The notes beneath the pieces were generated by a model. The model saw only the letters and a list, made by a program, of their open reading frames with translations, did not search any database and was not told the DNA's origin. The translations under genes were made by a program, and so were the position numbers. Shown here piece by piece: positions 10,860 to 19,476 of a stretch of DNA of 64,000 bases. The DNA is from an uncultured Oscillospiraceae bacterium (GTDB lineage Bacteria > Bacillota > Clostridia > Oscillospirales > Ruminococcaceae), in assembly GCA_904396495.1 (NCBI GenBank), contig CAJFOJ010000032.1, forward strand, positions 62,001 to 126,000. The letters are read 5' to 3'. Position 1 is the first letter of the stretch; every line of letters starts with the position of its first letter.

Positions 10860-11198
10860 ATGAACCTTTTCGCTTACTTAGGTGATGCTATAGAAGAAGA
10901 AAAAAACGATATTTTGTACTGCAATGATGCTGTCCGCGTTGAGCGGATCGTTTCCAACGGGCAGATTTCCCCCGCGGGCTTTTGGTACGATCAAGGGGAG
11001 GATGAGTGGGTCGCTGTGTTACAAGGGGAAGGACACATCCAATACGAAAACGGCGAGGTGACAGTCCTTCGGACAGGAGATTGGATATTGCTGCCAGCGG
11101 GAATGAGGCACCGTGTATCCTACACCAGCCAGGTTCCTCCTTGTATCTGGCTTTGTGTATTCAGTGGTAAGGAGCAGGTAAATGAAAGTGCTCGTTGA
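10860..11198 (+). CDS. Cupin domain protein
   Basis: 112 residues, one cupin barrel: EWVAVLQGEGHIQYENGE, then VLRTGDWILLPAGMRHRV, the second cupin motif with Pro, Gly and His. Motif 1 is depleted in histidines, so metal binding is uncertain. ATG 10860 follows GGAGG by 5 bases; a TTG at 10848 is in frame but overlaps the ribosome binding site. The last 17 bases overlap the YaiI-family gene, so the cupin, YaiI and DUF896 genes form one translationally coupled operon. Substrate unknown. Confidence 0.85.
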   Translation: MNLFAYLGDAIEEEKNDILYCNDAVRVERIVSNGQISPAGFWYDQGEDEWVAVLQGEGHIQYENGEVTVLRTGDWILLPAGMRHRVSYTSQVPPCIWLCVFSGKEQVNESAR

Positions 11199-11619
11199 TG
11201 CGGATGCCTGCCCGGTGAAATCGATCATCGTACGCGAGGCCAAAAAGAGGGGAATTCCTGTGACGATGGTGATTGACACCAGCCACGAATTGTATGATGG
11301 GTACAGCCGGGTTATAACAGTGGATAAAGGGGCAGATAGCGCAGATGTAAAGCTCATTAATTTAACAAAACCGGGTGACCTTGTGGTGACCCAGGATTTT
11401 GGCGTCGCCGCCATGGCTTTGGGGAAGGGCGCGTTCGCCCTCAACCAAAATGGAATTGAATTTACAGAACAGAACATGGATAAGTTCCTGTTTGAGCGCC
11501 ACGTAAAGCGAGAAGTACGCCGGCGGGGACGGCATACCAAAGGTTTCCCAAAGCGTACGATCGAGGATGACCGGGCCTTTGAAAAGGAGTTTATCGCACT
11601 GCTGGAAAGGAAAATGTGA
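11182..11619 (+). CDS. YaiI/YqxD family (DUF188) protein
   Basis: 145 residues. The N-terminus KVLVDADACPVKSI and the central DLVVTQDFGVAAMAL, plus the RGRHTKGFPKRT tail, are the signature of the UPF0178 YaiI/YqxD family, which has a PIN-like nuclease fold. The biochemical role is not established. It overlaps the upstream cupin gene by 17 bases, and its stop overlaps the next start (TGATG). Confidence 0.93.
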   Translation: MKVLVDADACPVKSIIVREAKKRGIPVTMVIDTSHELYDGYSRVITVDKGADSADVKLINLTKPGDLVVTQDFGVAAMALGKGAFALNQNGIEFTEQNMDKFLFERHVKREVRRRGRHTKGFPKRTIEDDRAFEKEFIALLERKM

Positions 11620-11822
11620 TGAAAATAACCAATGAAACCATTAATAGGATTAACCAACTTGCCAAAAAGGCGAAAGGAGAAGGCCTTACCGAGACGGAGA
11701 AAGCGGAACAGCAGAAACTTCGTCAGGCTTATGCCGCCGCCTGCAGGGCGAATCTGCGTGCTACCTTGGATCAAACGGTAATCGTCGGCTCCGATGGTGT
11801 ACGGCGGCCGCTCAAAAAATGA
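11619..11822 (+). CDS. DUF896 (YnzC-like) protein
   Basis: 67 residues, starting MKITNETINRINQLAKKAK. The family core is visible: helix-turn-helix hairpin ending GLTETEKAEQQKLRQ, then a second helix with YAAACRANLRATLDQT, and a conserved basic tail. YnzC homologues are small cytoplasmic helical proteins, SOS-linked in Bacillus, with no known activity. ATG 11619 overlaps the previous gene's TGA by one base. A terminator follows. Confidence 0.9.
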   Translation: MKITNETINRINQLAKKAKGEGLTETEKAEQQKLRQAYAAACRANLRATLDQTVIVGSDGVRRPLKK

Positions 11823-11832
11823 AATGTTGCTG

Positions 11833-11867
11833 GCCGGAGAAAAGAATGATTTCTCCGGCTAATTTTT
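11833..11867 (+). terminator. Rho-independent terminator
   Basis: GCCGGAGAAA (11833-11842), 7-base loop, TTTCTCCGGC (11850-11859), then TAATTTTT. Ends the cupin-YaiI-DUF896 operon. Confidence 0.9.
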
Positions 11868-11906
11868 GTGCAAGGCGCAAAAAATTCAAAAACTTGTCGA
11901 TTTGGG

Positions 11907-11935
11907 TTGTAAAGTAGAGGTAATTTCTTTATAAT
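11907..11935 (+). promoter_or_regulatory. Sigma-A-type promoter for the DUF1846 gene
   Basis: TTGTAA at 11907-11912, 17-base spacer, TATAAT at 11930-11935, 40 bases before the ATG. Confidence 0.65.
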
Positions 11936-11975
11936 AATAAGAGTATGGAATTGAGCGAATAAGGGGAAATATAAG

Positions 11976-13463
11976 ATGAATTTAATTGGGTTTGACAACG
12001 AGAAATACCTGAAGATGCAATCAGAACACATTATGGAACGGATTTCAAAGTTTGACAACAAACTTTATTTAGAGTTTGGTGGCAAGCTGTTCGACGATTA
12101 TCACGCCTCCAGAGTGCTTCCCGGGTTCGCTCCTGACAGCAAAATTAAGATGTTGACCCAGTTAAAGGACGACGCGGAAATCGTCATTGTGATCAACGCG
12201 TCGGATATCGAAAAAAACAAGGTCCGCGGTGACTTAGGGATTACCTATGACGCCGATGTGCTGCGGCTCATTGACGCTTTTCGTGAAATCGGCCTCTATG
12301 TGGGGAGCGTGGTGGTAAGCCAGTATTCCGGGCAATCGGCTGCCGAGCATTTTCAGAAAAACCTGGAGGATTTGGGCATAAAGGTGTACCGCCACTACTC
12401 CATCGCTGGTTATCCCGCCAACATCCCCTTGATTGTCAGCGACGAGGGGTATGGAAAAAATGAATACATCGAAACCACTCGCCCTCTGGTCGTCGTCACC
12501 GCACCAGGCCCAGGCAGCGGCAAGATGGCCACCTGCCTGTCCCAGCTCTACCACGAATACCGCAGAGGTATCAAGGCGGGTTATGCTAAATTTGAAACCT
12601 TCCCCATTTGGAACCTGCCGCTGAAGCATCCCGTCAACCTGGCCTATGAGGCGGCTACTGCCGATTTAAACGACGTTAACATGATTGACCCGTTCCATTT
12701 GGAAGCATACGGGGAAACCACTGTCAACTACAATCGGGATGTGGAGATATTCCCGGTGCTCAACGCCATATTTGAAAAGATAACTGGCGGAAAAAGCCCG
12801 TATAAGTCTCCTACCGACATGGGGGTCAACATGGCCGGCAACTGCATCACTGACGACGGAGCGGTTCGTGAGGCCTCTAAACAGGAGATTGTCCGTCGAT
12901 ATTACCAGGCTATGTGTGACCGCAGGCAGGGAAGAGGAGACGAAGAAACCGTCGTCAAGGTAGAACTTGTCATGAAGCAGGCGGGAATCGACCTTGATAT
13001 CCGGAAAGTGGCAGCTTCCGCTAATGCGGTGGCGGAGGAAACCGGGCATCCCGGAGCGGCCATTGAACTGCCGGATGGGAGCATTGTCACGGGGAAAACC
13101 TCATCCCTTTTGGGCGCTTCCTCTGCGGCCTTGCTCAACGCTCTCAAGCAGTTGGGTGGAATCCGGGATAATGTTCATCTGATTTCCCCCATTATCATCG
13201 AGCCAATCCAGGACTTAAAGGTCAACCACTTGGGCAACAACAACCCCCGCCTTCACATGGATGAAACGCTGATCGCGCTGGCGATGGCGGCGGCTACGAA
13301 TCCCACGGCGGAGCTCGCCATGAAGCAATTGGAAAAGCTCAAGGGCTGTGAGGCACATTCGTCGGTCATCCTCTCCCAGGTGGACGATTCCGTTTTCAAA
13401 AAGCTGGGGATGAACCTCACCTGTGAGCCTCAATATCAGACCAAAAAATTGTATCACAAATAA
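11976..13463 (+). CDS. DUF1846 (UPF0371) protein
   Basis: 495 residues, full family length. Recognised from [22 protein letters not shown] near residue 30, [21 protein letters not shown] near 175 (a P-loop-like turn), and the C-terminal [22 protein letters not shown] and [13 protein letters not shown]. Structures of this family show a Rossmann-like N-terminal domain; the reaction is unknown. Monocistronic, with its own promoter and a perfect bidirectional terminator. Confidence 0.94.
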   Translation: MNLIGFDNEKYLKMQSEHIMERISKFDNKLYLEFGGKLFDDYHASRVLPGFAPDSKIKMLTQLKDDAEIVIVINASDIEKNKVRGDLGITYDADVLRLIDAFREIGLYVGSVVVSQYSGQSAAEHFQKNLEDLGIKVYRHYSIAGYPANIPLIVSDEGYGKNEYIETTRPLVVVTAPGPGSGKMATCLSQLYHEYRRGIKAGYAKFETFPIWNLPLKHPVNLAYEAATADLNDVNMIDPFHLEAYGETTVNYNRDVEIFPVLNAIFEKITGGKSPYKSPTDMGVNMAGNCITDDGAVREASKQEIVRRYYQAMCDRRQGRGDEETVVKVELVMKQAGIDLDIRKVAASANAVAEETGHPGAAIELPDGSIVTGKTSSLLGASSAALLNALKQLGGIRDNVHLISPIIIEPIQDLKVNHLGNNNPRLHMDETLIALAMAAATNPTAELAMKQLEKLKGCEAHSSVILSQVDDSVFKKLGMNLTCEPQYQTKKLYHK

Positions 13464-13464
13464 T

Positions 13465-13499
13465 AAAATGCCCGTCTCCCGAAAGGAGACGGGCATTTT
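13465..13499. terminator. Bidirectional terminator
   Basis: AAAATGCCCGTCTCC (13465-13479) and GGAGACGGGCATTTT (13485-13499) pair perfectly around CGAAA. It lies between the convergent DUF1846 and PHP genes and can end both transcripts. Confidence 0.93.
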
Positions 13500-13500
13500 G

Positions 13501-14316
13501 CTATCCAATAGGAACCAATATAGGCTGGCGTTTTTTATAATAGGTAATATGTGTGAACCCCAGGTCTGCAAGCATCTGAGTACAGGTTTTGATCCCGTTT
13601 GCCAAATCCTTCGTATTGTGGGAATCAGAGCCCAGCGAAACCCTGGTTCCGCCCAACTCCCGGTATTTTTGTAGAATTCTTTGGTTGGGGAGAGGTTCCC
13701 CGATTTTTTGGCGCAGCCCGCTGGTGTTCACTTCCAGGGAAACGCCCCTTTCAATGACACTACGCAAAACCTCTTGAAGCTGCGCATCATAGTCCTCTAC
13801 ATGGACGGTGCGACCCTGATCTCCTACAATATACCGCAGGGGATAAGTGATGTGCGCCAACACGTCCAGCTCGGTTTTTTGTACTGTCTTTATAAGATTA
13901 TCAAAATAACCCTGTAGGGAAATAGAGATATCTTCATCGGTCATCTGCCCAAAGTCCATGAAATAGTAGTCCTCTCCGTCAGGACTGTTATGGTAAGAGC
14001 CGACAATGACGTCATAAGGGCGCAACTGGATCATCGCCTTGGCATCTTCCGGAAAATCCAGCGCTTCGCCCAGCTCCAATCCAGTCAATAAATCACATTT
14101 CGTTGTATGGGTGCTGCGAAATTGCTCCATTTCATCCACCGACCTGCTGACCACATTGATGCAGTCCGACAAATTTTTTCCGTCTAAATCGCTGTGATCA
14201 GTGATGGCAAACGCCATCAGGCCCAGTTCTTCGGCCCGAAGGCACATGGCTTCTACCGTATCCACCGCGTCAAAGCTGTGAACAGAATGGTTGTGGCAAT
14301 CAATTAGCGGGAACAT
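13501..14316 (-). CDS. PHP domain phosphatase (histidinol-phosphatase HisJ family)
   Basis: 271 residues. PHP metal-site motifs are all present: DCHNHSVHS (residues 6-14), ITDHSD, TGLELGE, VIVGSYH, HITYP and SLGSDSHN near the C-terminus. HisJ-type members hydrolyse L-histidinol phosphate, but the family also includes other phosphatases and no his gene lies nearby, so the substrate is open. A GGGAGATGG site precedes the ATG. The gene runs convergent to the DUF1846 gene. Confidence 0.88.
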   Translation of the reverse strand: MFPLIDCHNHSVHSFDAVDTVEAMCLRAEELGLMAFAITDHSDLDGKNLSDCINVVSRSVDEMEQFRSTHTTKCDLLTGLELGEALDFPEDAKAMIQLRPYDVIVGSYHNSPDGEDYYFMDFGQMTDEDISISLQGYFDNLIKTVQKTELDVLAHITYPLRYIVGDQGRTVHVEDYDAQLQEVLRSVIERGVSLEVNTSGLRQKIGEPLPNQRILQKYRELGGTRVSLGSDSHNTKDLANGIKTCTQMLADLGFTHITYYKKRQPILVPIG

Positions 14317-14458
14317 TCAATCCATCTCCCATAAAACAGTATTATTTTTCCTAAAATAGTGCTATAATGGACATATAAAGGAAAAATTAGGGAATCAAAG
14401 GCCGCAATCAGTATAGCATAATTTTTTGTGAAGTGTCAATGCGGAAAAGGGCGGATCG

Positions 14459-15007
14459 ATGATGAAACAGCAGGGGACAGTCCTGATTGAAACAGAACGT
14501 TTGCTGCTTAGGCGGTTTGAGCTGTGCGACAGCGGGGCGATGTTTCGCAATTGGGCGGGACATCCGGCGGTCACAAAGTTTTTGACTTGGGATGCGCATC
14601 AATCAGAAGAAGAAAGCAGCCGACTGCTGGGCAGATGGTGTAAGCAGTACAGAAAAAAGAATTTTTATGAATGGGCAATTGAACTAAAAGAACTGGGGGA
14701 ACCGATTGGCTCCATTGGCGCGGTGCAGGTTTCCGGAAGACAGACTTTTGAGGTGGGGTACTGCATCGGCGAGCGTTGGTGGGGGCAGGGCTTGACCTCG
14801 GAGGCGCTCCGGGCGGTGATTCGTTTTTTCTTTGAAGAGGTGCGATGCCGCAGAATTGTAGCGAAATATGCTGAAGAAAACCTCGCCTCAATGCGGGTGA
14901 TGCAAAAGGCTGGGATGTGCCCCAAAAGCGGCGAGGAAGTTTTTTTAAGCACCGATAAGGGCTTTTTTGCCTGCCCCATATATGAAATCAAAAACGAATT
15001 GCTCTAA
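14459..15007 (+). CDS. GNAT acetyltransferase, RimJ/RimL type
   Basis: 182 residues. ETERLLLRRFELCDSGAMF is the typical N-terminus of the RimJ/RimL-like branch. The acetyl-CoA-binding region FEVGYCIGERWWGQGLTSEAL, with its GQG turn, and the following AENLASMRVMQKAGM complete the fold. Target unknown; it may acetylate a protein N-terminus or a small amine. ATG codons at 14459 and 14462 are both possible behind GGGCGG. The LUD gene follows 17 bases later, probably in the same transcript. Confidence 0.9.
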   Translation: MMKQQGTVLIETERLLLRRFELCDSGAMFRNWAGHPAVTKFLTWDAHQSEEESSRLLGRWCKQYRKKNFYEWAIELKELGEPIGSIGAVQVSGRQTFEVGYCIGERWWGQGLTSEALRAVIRFFFEEVRCRRIVAKYAEENLASMRVMQKAGMCPKSGEEVFLSTDKGFFACPIYEIKNELL

Positions 15008-15024
15008 AGAAAGGATGGAAGGTT

Positions 15025-15705
15025 ATGGATACCTACAAAGCGGAAATCCTAAAAAAACGGATTGAACGGACGATGGAAAACCTGGAAAAAAACAATATGG
15101 AACCGTTTTTTGTGCCGGGTAAGGAGGGTGTAGTCCCCAAATTGCGGGAACTGATTGCCGAAGGCTCCACCGTCACCTGTGGAGGATCAATGTCCCTTTA
15201 CCAATGCGGCGTGATCGATTTTTTGCGGGACGGGCCTTACTGTTTCCTGGACCGGGATAAAGAGGGCCTCAACAGGGAGGACCGGGAGGCGATTTTCCGG
15301 CAGGCGTTTTCCGCTGATTTCTATTTGTGTAGCAGCAACGCCATCACCGAAAATGGTGAACTCTACAATGTGGACGGCAACTCCAACAGGACGGCAGCCA
15401 TTCTGTACGGACCCAAATCGGTGATTATGGTTGTGGGCATTAACAAAATTGTCCGTAATCTGGAAGAGGCGGTTCTACGGGTTAAGACGGTGTCAGCGCC
15501 TGCCAACGCGTTGCGACTAAACTCCGGTACCTTCTGCAGCGACAAAGGGTACTGCGTTTCTCTAAAAGGTAAAGACACGGGTATTGAGCTCTGTGGCGGC
15601 TGCCAAACCGACTCCCGGATTTGCTGCAACTACGTCGTCAGCGCACGGCAGCGGCAGAGAAATCGGATTAAGGTTTTGTTGGTGGGCCAGGATGTAGGAT
15701 ATTAA
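15025..15705 (+). CDS. LUD domain protein (lactate utilization protein family)
   Basis: 226 residues, the size of stand-alone LUD (DUF162) proteins. EGSTVTCGGSMSLYQCGVIDFL, SSNAITENGELYNVDGNSNRTA and KSVIMVVGINKIVRNLEEAV are the family's conserved blocks. Some LUD proteins (LutB, LutC, LldG) act in lactate oxidation with an iron-sulfur partner; none is adjacent, so that role is not established here. The C-terminal CGGCQTDSRICCNY is cysteine-rich. AGAAAGGATGG precedes the ATG. Confidence 0.9.
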   Translation: MDTYKAEILKKRIERTMENLEKNNMEPFFVPGKEGVVPKLRELIAEGSTVTCGGSMSLYQCGVIDFLRDGPYCFLDRDKEGLNREDREAIFRQAFSADFYLCSSNAITENGELYNVDGNSNRTAAILYGPKSVIMVVGINKIVRNLEEAVLRVKTVSAPANALRLNSGTFCSDKGYCVSLKGKDTGIELCGGCQTDSRICCNYVVSARQRQRNRIKVLLVGQDVGY

Positions 15706-15717
15706 GTGAAAGTGAAT

Positions 15718-15747
15718 GGGACGAAGGAAAAACATCGTCCCGTTTTC
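15718..15747 (+). terminator. Weak terminator
   Basis: GGGACGA (15718-15724) and TCGTCCC (15735-15741), followed by GTTTTCCCTTT. Short T run, so moderate strength only. Confidence 0.55.
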
Positions 15748-15779
15748 CCTTTGGACAAATTTTTTGTGTGCGGGTAGTG

Positions 15780-15808
15780 TTGACTTTCTCACTGTGACGT
15801 GCTAAAAT
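15780..15808 (+). promoter_or_regulatory. Sigma-A promoter for yerC-methyltransferase
   Basis: TTGACT at 15780-15785, 17-base spacer, TAAAAT at 15803-15808, 68 bases before the ATG. Confidence 0.7.
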
Positions 15809-15876
15809 CGAAATACAGGACGGGATGTTTATTTCCGTATCAATATTTGGGACATTGAAATGAGTGGGGTGCTGAC

Positions 15877-16170
15877 ATGAATGAAAAGCTCAAAGAATTC
15901 AACGTGGAATTTTTATTTCAGGCGATCCTCAAGCTGGAGAACATAGACGAATGCTATAAGTTTTTTGAAGACCTTTGCACAGTACAGGAATTGAAAGCGC
16001 TGGCCCAGCGGCTTCAGGTGGCTAAAATGCTCAGCGAGAACAAGGTCTACAGCGACATCGTCAGCGAAACTGGCGCTAGTACCGCTACTATCAGCCGGGT
16101 GAATCGGTCACTCCATTATGGTTGCGACGGCTATTCGGTGGTTTTTGACCGGCTAAAACAAGATGAGTGA
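15877..16170 (+). CDS. YerC/YecD family TrpR-related DNA-binding protein
   Basis: 97 residues, the usual length. LKELNV-type N-terminus (LKEFNVEFLFQAILKL), then CTVQELKALAQRLQVAKML and the helix-turn-helix GASTATISRVNRSLHYGCDGY are near-diagnostic of YerC. Members resemble the Trp repressor fold; the target genes are not established. It overlaps the methyltransferase gene by 8 bases. Confidence 0.95.
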   Translation: MNEKLKEFNVEFLFQAILKLENIDECYKFFEDLCTVQELKALAQRLQVAKMLSENKVYSDIVSETGASTATISRVNRSLHYGCDGYSVVFDRLKQDE

Positions 16171-16915
16171 TTACGGGGATTTCGCCTTCGTTTACGACCT
16201 GCTCACCTCAGAGATCGACTATGAAAAGCGCGCAGAATACTTCGATGAGGTGATTCTGCGCCACGGTGGATTCCATGGGATTTTATTGGATTTGGGTTGT
16301 GGTACCGGTAAGCTCAGCGAGGCTCTGAGCGGCCTCGGTTACGATGTGGTCGGGGTGGACAACTCGGAGGAAATGCTGTCGATAGCGTTGGAAAAAAAAC
16401 TTAAAAGTGGCAGGGATATTATGTATCTTTGTCAGAATATGACGGAGTTGGACCTTTACGGCACCATTGACGCGGTCGTTTCTGCTCTGGACAGCTTAAA
16501 TCACCTGACCGACTATGGGGACTTTTGTACCGCTTTGCAGAAGGTCTCGCTATTTTTACATCCGGACGGCGTTTTCGTCTTTGACGTCAACACCTGTTAC
16601 AAGCACCGGGAAATCCTTGCGGACAACACCTTTGTCTACGATTATGGCGACGTGTATTGTGCTTGGCAGAACAGCCTTAGGGAAAATGATATCGTCCAAA
16701 TGGATTTGGATATTTTTGTGTCGGAGGATGGGGAAAGTTATCTGCGGATGGAAGATCATTTTGCCGAGCGGGCCTATAGTGAAAAAGAGATCGAGGACGC
16801 TCTCCGGATGGCTGGGCTCCAGATTCAGGCGGTTTACGGGGAGGATTCTTTTAAACCGCCCCAAGCGGATGAACAGCGCCTGATTTATGTGGTGAAGCAT
16901 GCTAAAACAATATAA
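16163..16915 (+). CDS. Class I SAM-dependent methyltransferase
   Basis: 250 residues. Motif I is LLDLGCGTGKLSEAL with the acidic residue in VVGVDNSEEML closing the SAM pocket; AVVSALDSLNHL is the motif II/III region and FVFDVNTCYKH follows. The fold is that of clostridial YodH/UbiE-like small methyltransferases, and the substrate cannot be deduced. Its start overlaps the yerC stop by 8 bases, so the two are coupled. A clear terminator follows. Confidence 0.9.
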   Translation: MSDYGDFAFVYDLLTSEIDYEKRAEYFDEVILRHGGFHGILLDLGCGTGKLSEALSGLGYDVVGVDNSEEMLSIALEKKLKSGRDIMYLCQNMTELDLYGTIDAVVSALDSLNHLTDYGDFCTALQKVSLFLHPDGVFVFDVNTCYKHREILADNTFVYDYGDVYCAWQNSLRENDIVQMDLDIFVSEDGESYLRMEDHFAERAYSEKEIEDALRMAGLQIQAVYGEDSFKPPQADEQRLIYVVKHAKTI

Positions 16916-16961
16916 ATAGTTCTATAAGTTGAAAGCAAGTATCCAAAATGATGTAAAAGAG

Positions 16962-16991
16962 GGACCTTCCGTTTAAAGGAAGGTCCTTTTT
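16962..16991 (+). terminator. Rho-independent terminator
   Basis: GGACCTTCC (16962-16970), 7-base loop, GGAAGGTCC (16978-16986), TTTTT. Confidence 0.92.
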
Positions 16992-17191
16992 GTTGCCCGC
17001 TTGCAAATTTTCACAAATTATGGAATAATAAAAATAACATAGATATGTCCACAAATATCCCCCTCCTGCGGGCGATATTAGGCTTTGGAGCTTCGGCAAT
17101 TTTAGAGCATATAAAGAAGCGGAATCTGCCGGAAGTCAATTTATTTTGAGGCATTGTTCATATTTTCAAGGAAAATGAAAGGGATTTTAAA

Positions 17192-18073
17192 ATGGCGAGA
17201 TTGACAAGAGCACTCTCCGCAGATGGGTCGGTTATGGCCATGGCCATTGACTCCACCGATATTGTGGGGAGAATTGAACAGATACACGAGACCTCCGCTG
17301 TGGTGACGGCGGCTACCGGACGTCTGGCTACAGCGGCCTCGATGATGGGATGCCTCCTCAAAGGGGAAGGCGACACTCTAACCCTTCGGTTAAATGGCGG
17401 CGGGCCGGTGGGATCAATAATTGCCGTTGCCGACAGCAAAGGGAACGTCAAAGCCTATCCTGCAAATCCGGTGGTAGAGCTTCCTCTCAATCAAAAGGGC
17501 AAGCTGGATGTGGCGGGCGCCGTAGGAACCGACGGATATCTGAGCGTCATCCGCGATTTGGGGCTCAAGGAACCCTACGTCGGGCAGACGCCTATCGTTT
17601 CCGGCGAGATTGCCGAGGACATCACCCATTATTACGTCGTCAGCGAACAGGTTCCCACGGTTTGCGCTTTGGGGGTATTGGTCAATCCTGATTTGACGGT
17701 GAGGGCCGCCGGGGGATTTTTGGTACAGTTGCTGCCTTTTGCCGAGGAAAAAGCCATCGAGGCCATCGAGCAAAACATCAATGGAATCCGACCGGTTTCC
17801 GCCATGATCGACGAGGGAATGACGCCGCCGGAGATCTGCAAACTGCTCCTTTCGGGGTTAGGGCCTGAGATTTTGGAAGAACGGATGCCAGCTTACCGCT
17901 GTGACTGCAGCAAGCAACGGGTGGAACGAGCCCTGCTCAGCATGGGAAGAGAACAGTTGGAAGAACTGATAAATGAGGATCACGGCACCGAGGTATGCTG
18001 CCACTTTTGCGAGAAAAAATACTGCTATACCGAAGATGAGCTTAGGCAGTTACTGCACAGTGCAACAAAATAA
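17192..18073 (+). CDS. hslO: Redox-regulated chaperone Hsp33
   Basis: 293 residues. N-terminal HSP33 domain with VTAATGRLATAASMMGCLLKGE, GGGPVGSIIAVAD and GEIAEDITHYYVVSEQVPT. The C-terminal zinc switch is intact: CDC near residue 240 and CHFC near 270, the CxC and CxxC pairs that form disulfides on oxidation and activate the holdase. Cytoplasmic. No promoter or strong ribosome binding site is obvious (GAAAGGGA lies 10 bases upstream). The ymdB gene follows 30 bases later. Confidence 0.95.
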   Translation: MARLTRALSADGSVMAMAIDSTDIVGRIEQIHETSAVVTAATGRLATAASMMGCLLKGEGDTLTLRLNGGGPVGSIIAVADSKGNVKAYPANPVVELPLNQKGKLDVAGAVGTDGYLSVIRDLGLKEPYVGQTPIVSGEIAEDITHYYVVSEQVPTVCALGVLVNPDLTVRAAGGFLVQLLPFAEEKAIEAIEQNINGIRPVSAMIDEGMTPPEICKLLLSGLGPEILEERMPAYRCDCSKQRVERALLSMGREQLEELINEDHGTEVCCHFCEKKYCYTEDELRQLLHSATK

Positions 18074-18103
18074 TCCTGTATTTGCCAGAAAGGAAGCCAC
18101 ATT

Positions 18104-18871
18104 ATGAGAGTATTCGTAATCGGGGACGTCATCAGCCAACAGGGGTGTGACTTTTTGCGGGAAAAGCTGCCCGCCTTTAAACGGGAGCAGCAGATTGACG
18201 CTGTTGTCGCCAATGGGGAAAACTCCGCGGTGGGAAACGGCATCCTGCCTCATTCTGCCAACTTTTTATTTGACAGCGGGGTTGACGTCATTACCACTGG
18301 AAACCACGTCTTTAAACGGCGGGAAATTCAGGAATACTTAGAGGAACATCCCAACCTTATCCGTCCGGCCAACTATCCGGAGGGGTGTTATGGAAATGGA
18401 TATTACCTCTTGGACGGAGGCAACTGGCGGCTCTGCGTGATTAACGTCCAGGGCCAGGTGTTTATGGATGCACTGGATTGTCCTTTCCGCACCTGCGACC
18501 GTATCCTGTCGGAGGTGAAAGCGGATTTTTACCTTGTCGACTTTCACGCGGAGGCAACCGGGGAGAAGATGGCATTGGCGTATTATCTGGACGGAAGGGT
18601 ATCGGCAGTGGTGGGAACTCACACTCACGTCCAAACTGCTGACGAACAGATTTTGCCCAATGGAACCGGCTATATTTCCGACTTGGGGATGACAGGGCCG
18701 ATTCATTCAATTTTGGGGATTAACCCCGAGAACATTATTAGAAAGATGACAACCCACCTTCCCACCCGCTTCACTGTGCCGGATACAGACTGTAAATTAG
18801 AGGGAGTTGTGTTAGAATTTAGCAAACAATCTGGCAAATGCAACAAAATTCGACGGGAAAGACTTCTGTAA
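18104..18871 (+). CDS. ymdB: YmdB family metallophosphoesterase (TIGR00282)
   Basis: 255 residues. Metal-binding motifs in order: GDVISQQG (residues 7-14), ANGENS, TTGNHVFK, DFHAEATGEK and GTHTHVQTAD, the hallmark of YmdB. Bacillus YmdB is a 2',3'-cyclic-nucleotide phosphodiesterase that affects biofilm and sporulation choice; that this protein does the same is inference. In many Bacillota ymdB lies next to spoVS, as here (spoVS starts 106 bases later behind its own promoter). AAAGGAAG precedes the ATG. Confidence 0.95.
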   Translation: MRVFVIGDVISQQGCDFLREKLPAFKREQQIDAVVANGENSAVGNGILPHSANFLFDSGVDVITTGNHVFKRREIQEYLEEHPNLIRPANYPEGCYGNGYYLLDGGNWRLCVINVQGQVFMDALDCPFRTCDRILSEVKADFYLVDFHAEATGEKMALAYYLDGRVSAVVGTHTHVQTADEQILPNGTGYISDLGMTGPIHSILGINPENIIRKMTTHLPTRFTVPDTDCKLEGVVLEFSKQSGKCNKIRRERLL

Positions 18872-18893
18872 TTTACAAATATTTCAAAAACTC

Positions 18894-18922
18894 TTGAAAA
18901 AACTGTTAAATTATAATATAAT
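18894..18922 (+). promoter_or_regulatory. Sigma-A-type promoter for spoVS
   Basis: TTGAAA at 18894-18899, 17-base spacer, TATAAT at 18917-18922, 55 bases before the spoVS ATG. In Bacillus spoVS is under sigma-H; I did not find a convincing sigma-H site here. Confidence 0.65.
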
Positions 18923-18977
18923 TTCCATAGCGAAATATCAGAATTCTAACAGGGATTCATTTCAGGAGGACAAAAAC

Positions 18978-19238
18978 ATGGATATTCTAAAAGTTTCTGC
19001 AAAATCCATCCCAAATTCAGTTGCCGGCGCCATTGCGGGTGTGATTCGGGAAAAAGGTGCGGTAGAAATTCAGGCGGTCGGCGCGGGAGCGGCAAATCAG
19101 GCTATTAAATCGGTGGCGATTGCGCGGGGGTACCTCGCCCCTACAGGCGTCGATTTGGTGTGTGTACCGGCTTTTGCTAATGTGGAAATTGACGGTGCAG
19201 AGCGGACAGCAATCAAATTGATTGTAGAACCGCGATAG
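18978..19238 (+). CDS. spoVS: Stage V sporulation protein S
   Basis: 86 residues, standard length. MDILKVSAKSIPNSVAGAIAG and IQAVGAGAANQAIKSVAIARGY are almost invariant in SpoVS, an Alba-like small protein that affects spore coat assembly and septation. ATG 18978 is preceded by AGGAGGA; the longer upstream frame lacks a ribosome binding site. Its presence supports a spore-forming host. Confidence 0.97.
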   Translation: MDILKVSAKSIPNSVAGAIAGVIREKGAVEIQAVGAGAANQAIKSVAIARGYLAPTGVDLVCVPAFANVEIDGAERTAIKLIVEPR

Positions 19239-19253
19239 ATTTGATAAATTATG

Positions 19254-19280
19254 AAAAGGACGGGTGGCCCGTCCTTTTTT
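19254..19280 (+). terminator. Rho-independent terminator after spoVS
   Basis: AAAAGGACGGG (19254-19264), TGG loop, CCCGTCC (19268-19274), TTTTTT. Confidence 0.93.
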
Positions 19281-19408
19281 AGTTGGAAATTATTGTGCTT
19301 GCGGTATAATATAACAAGATAACTTAACCCCTTTATTTGTGTTTTCAAATACAAAAAAGAAATATTTTTGGCCTTTGGGTAAAATTTTGTGTTATGGCCA
19401 ATTTGTCC

Positions 19409-19437
19409 TTGACCTACCCCATAAAAAGGCATATAAT
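19409..19437 (+). promoter_or_regulatory. Sigma-A promoter for pduL
   Basis: TTGACC at 19409-19414, 17-base spacer, TATAAT at 19432-19437, 39 bases before the ATG. Confidence 0.85.
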
Positions 19438-19476
19438 AATTGCGGTAAAAAGTTATGAAAATGGAGGATTTTCAAC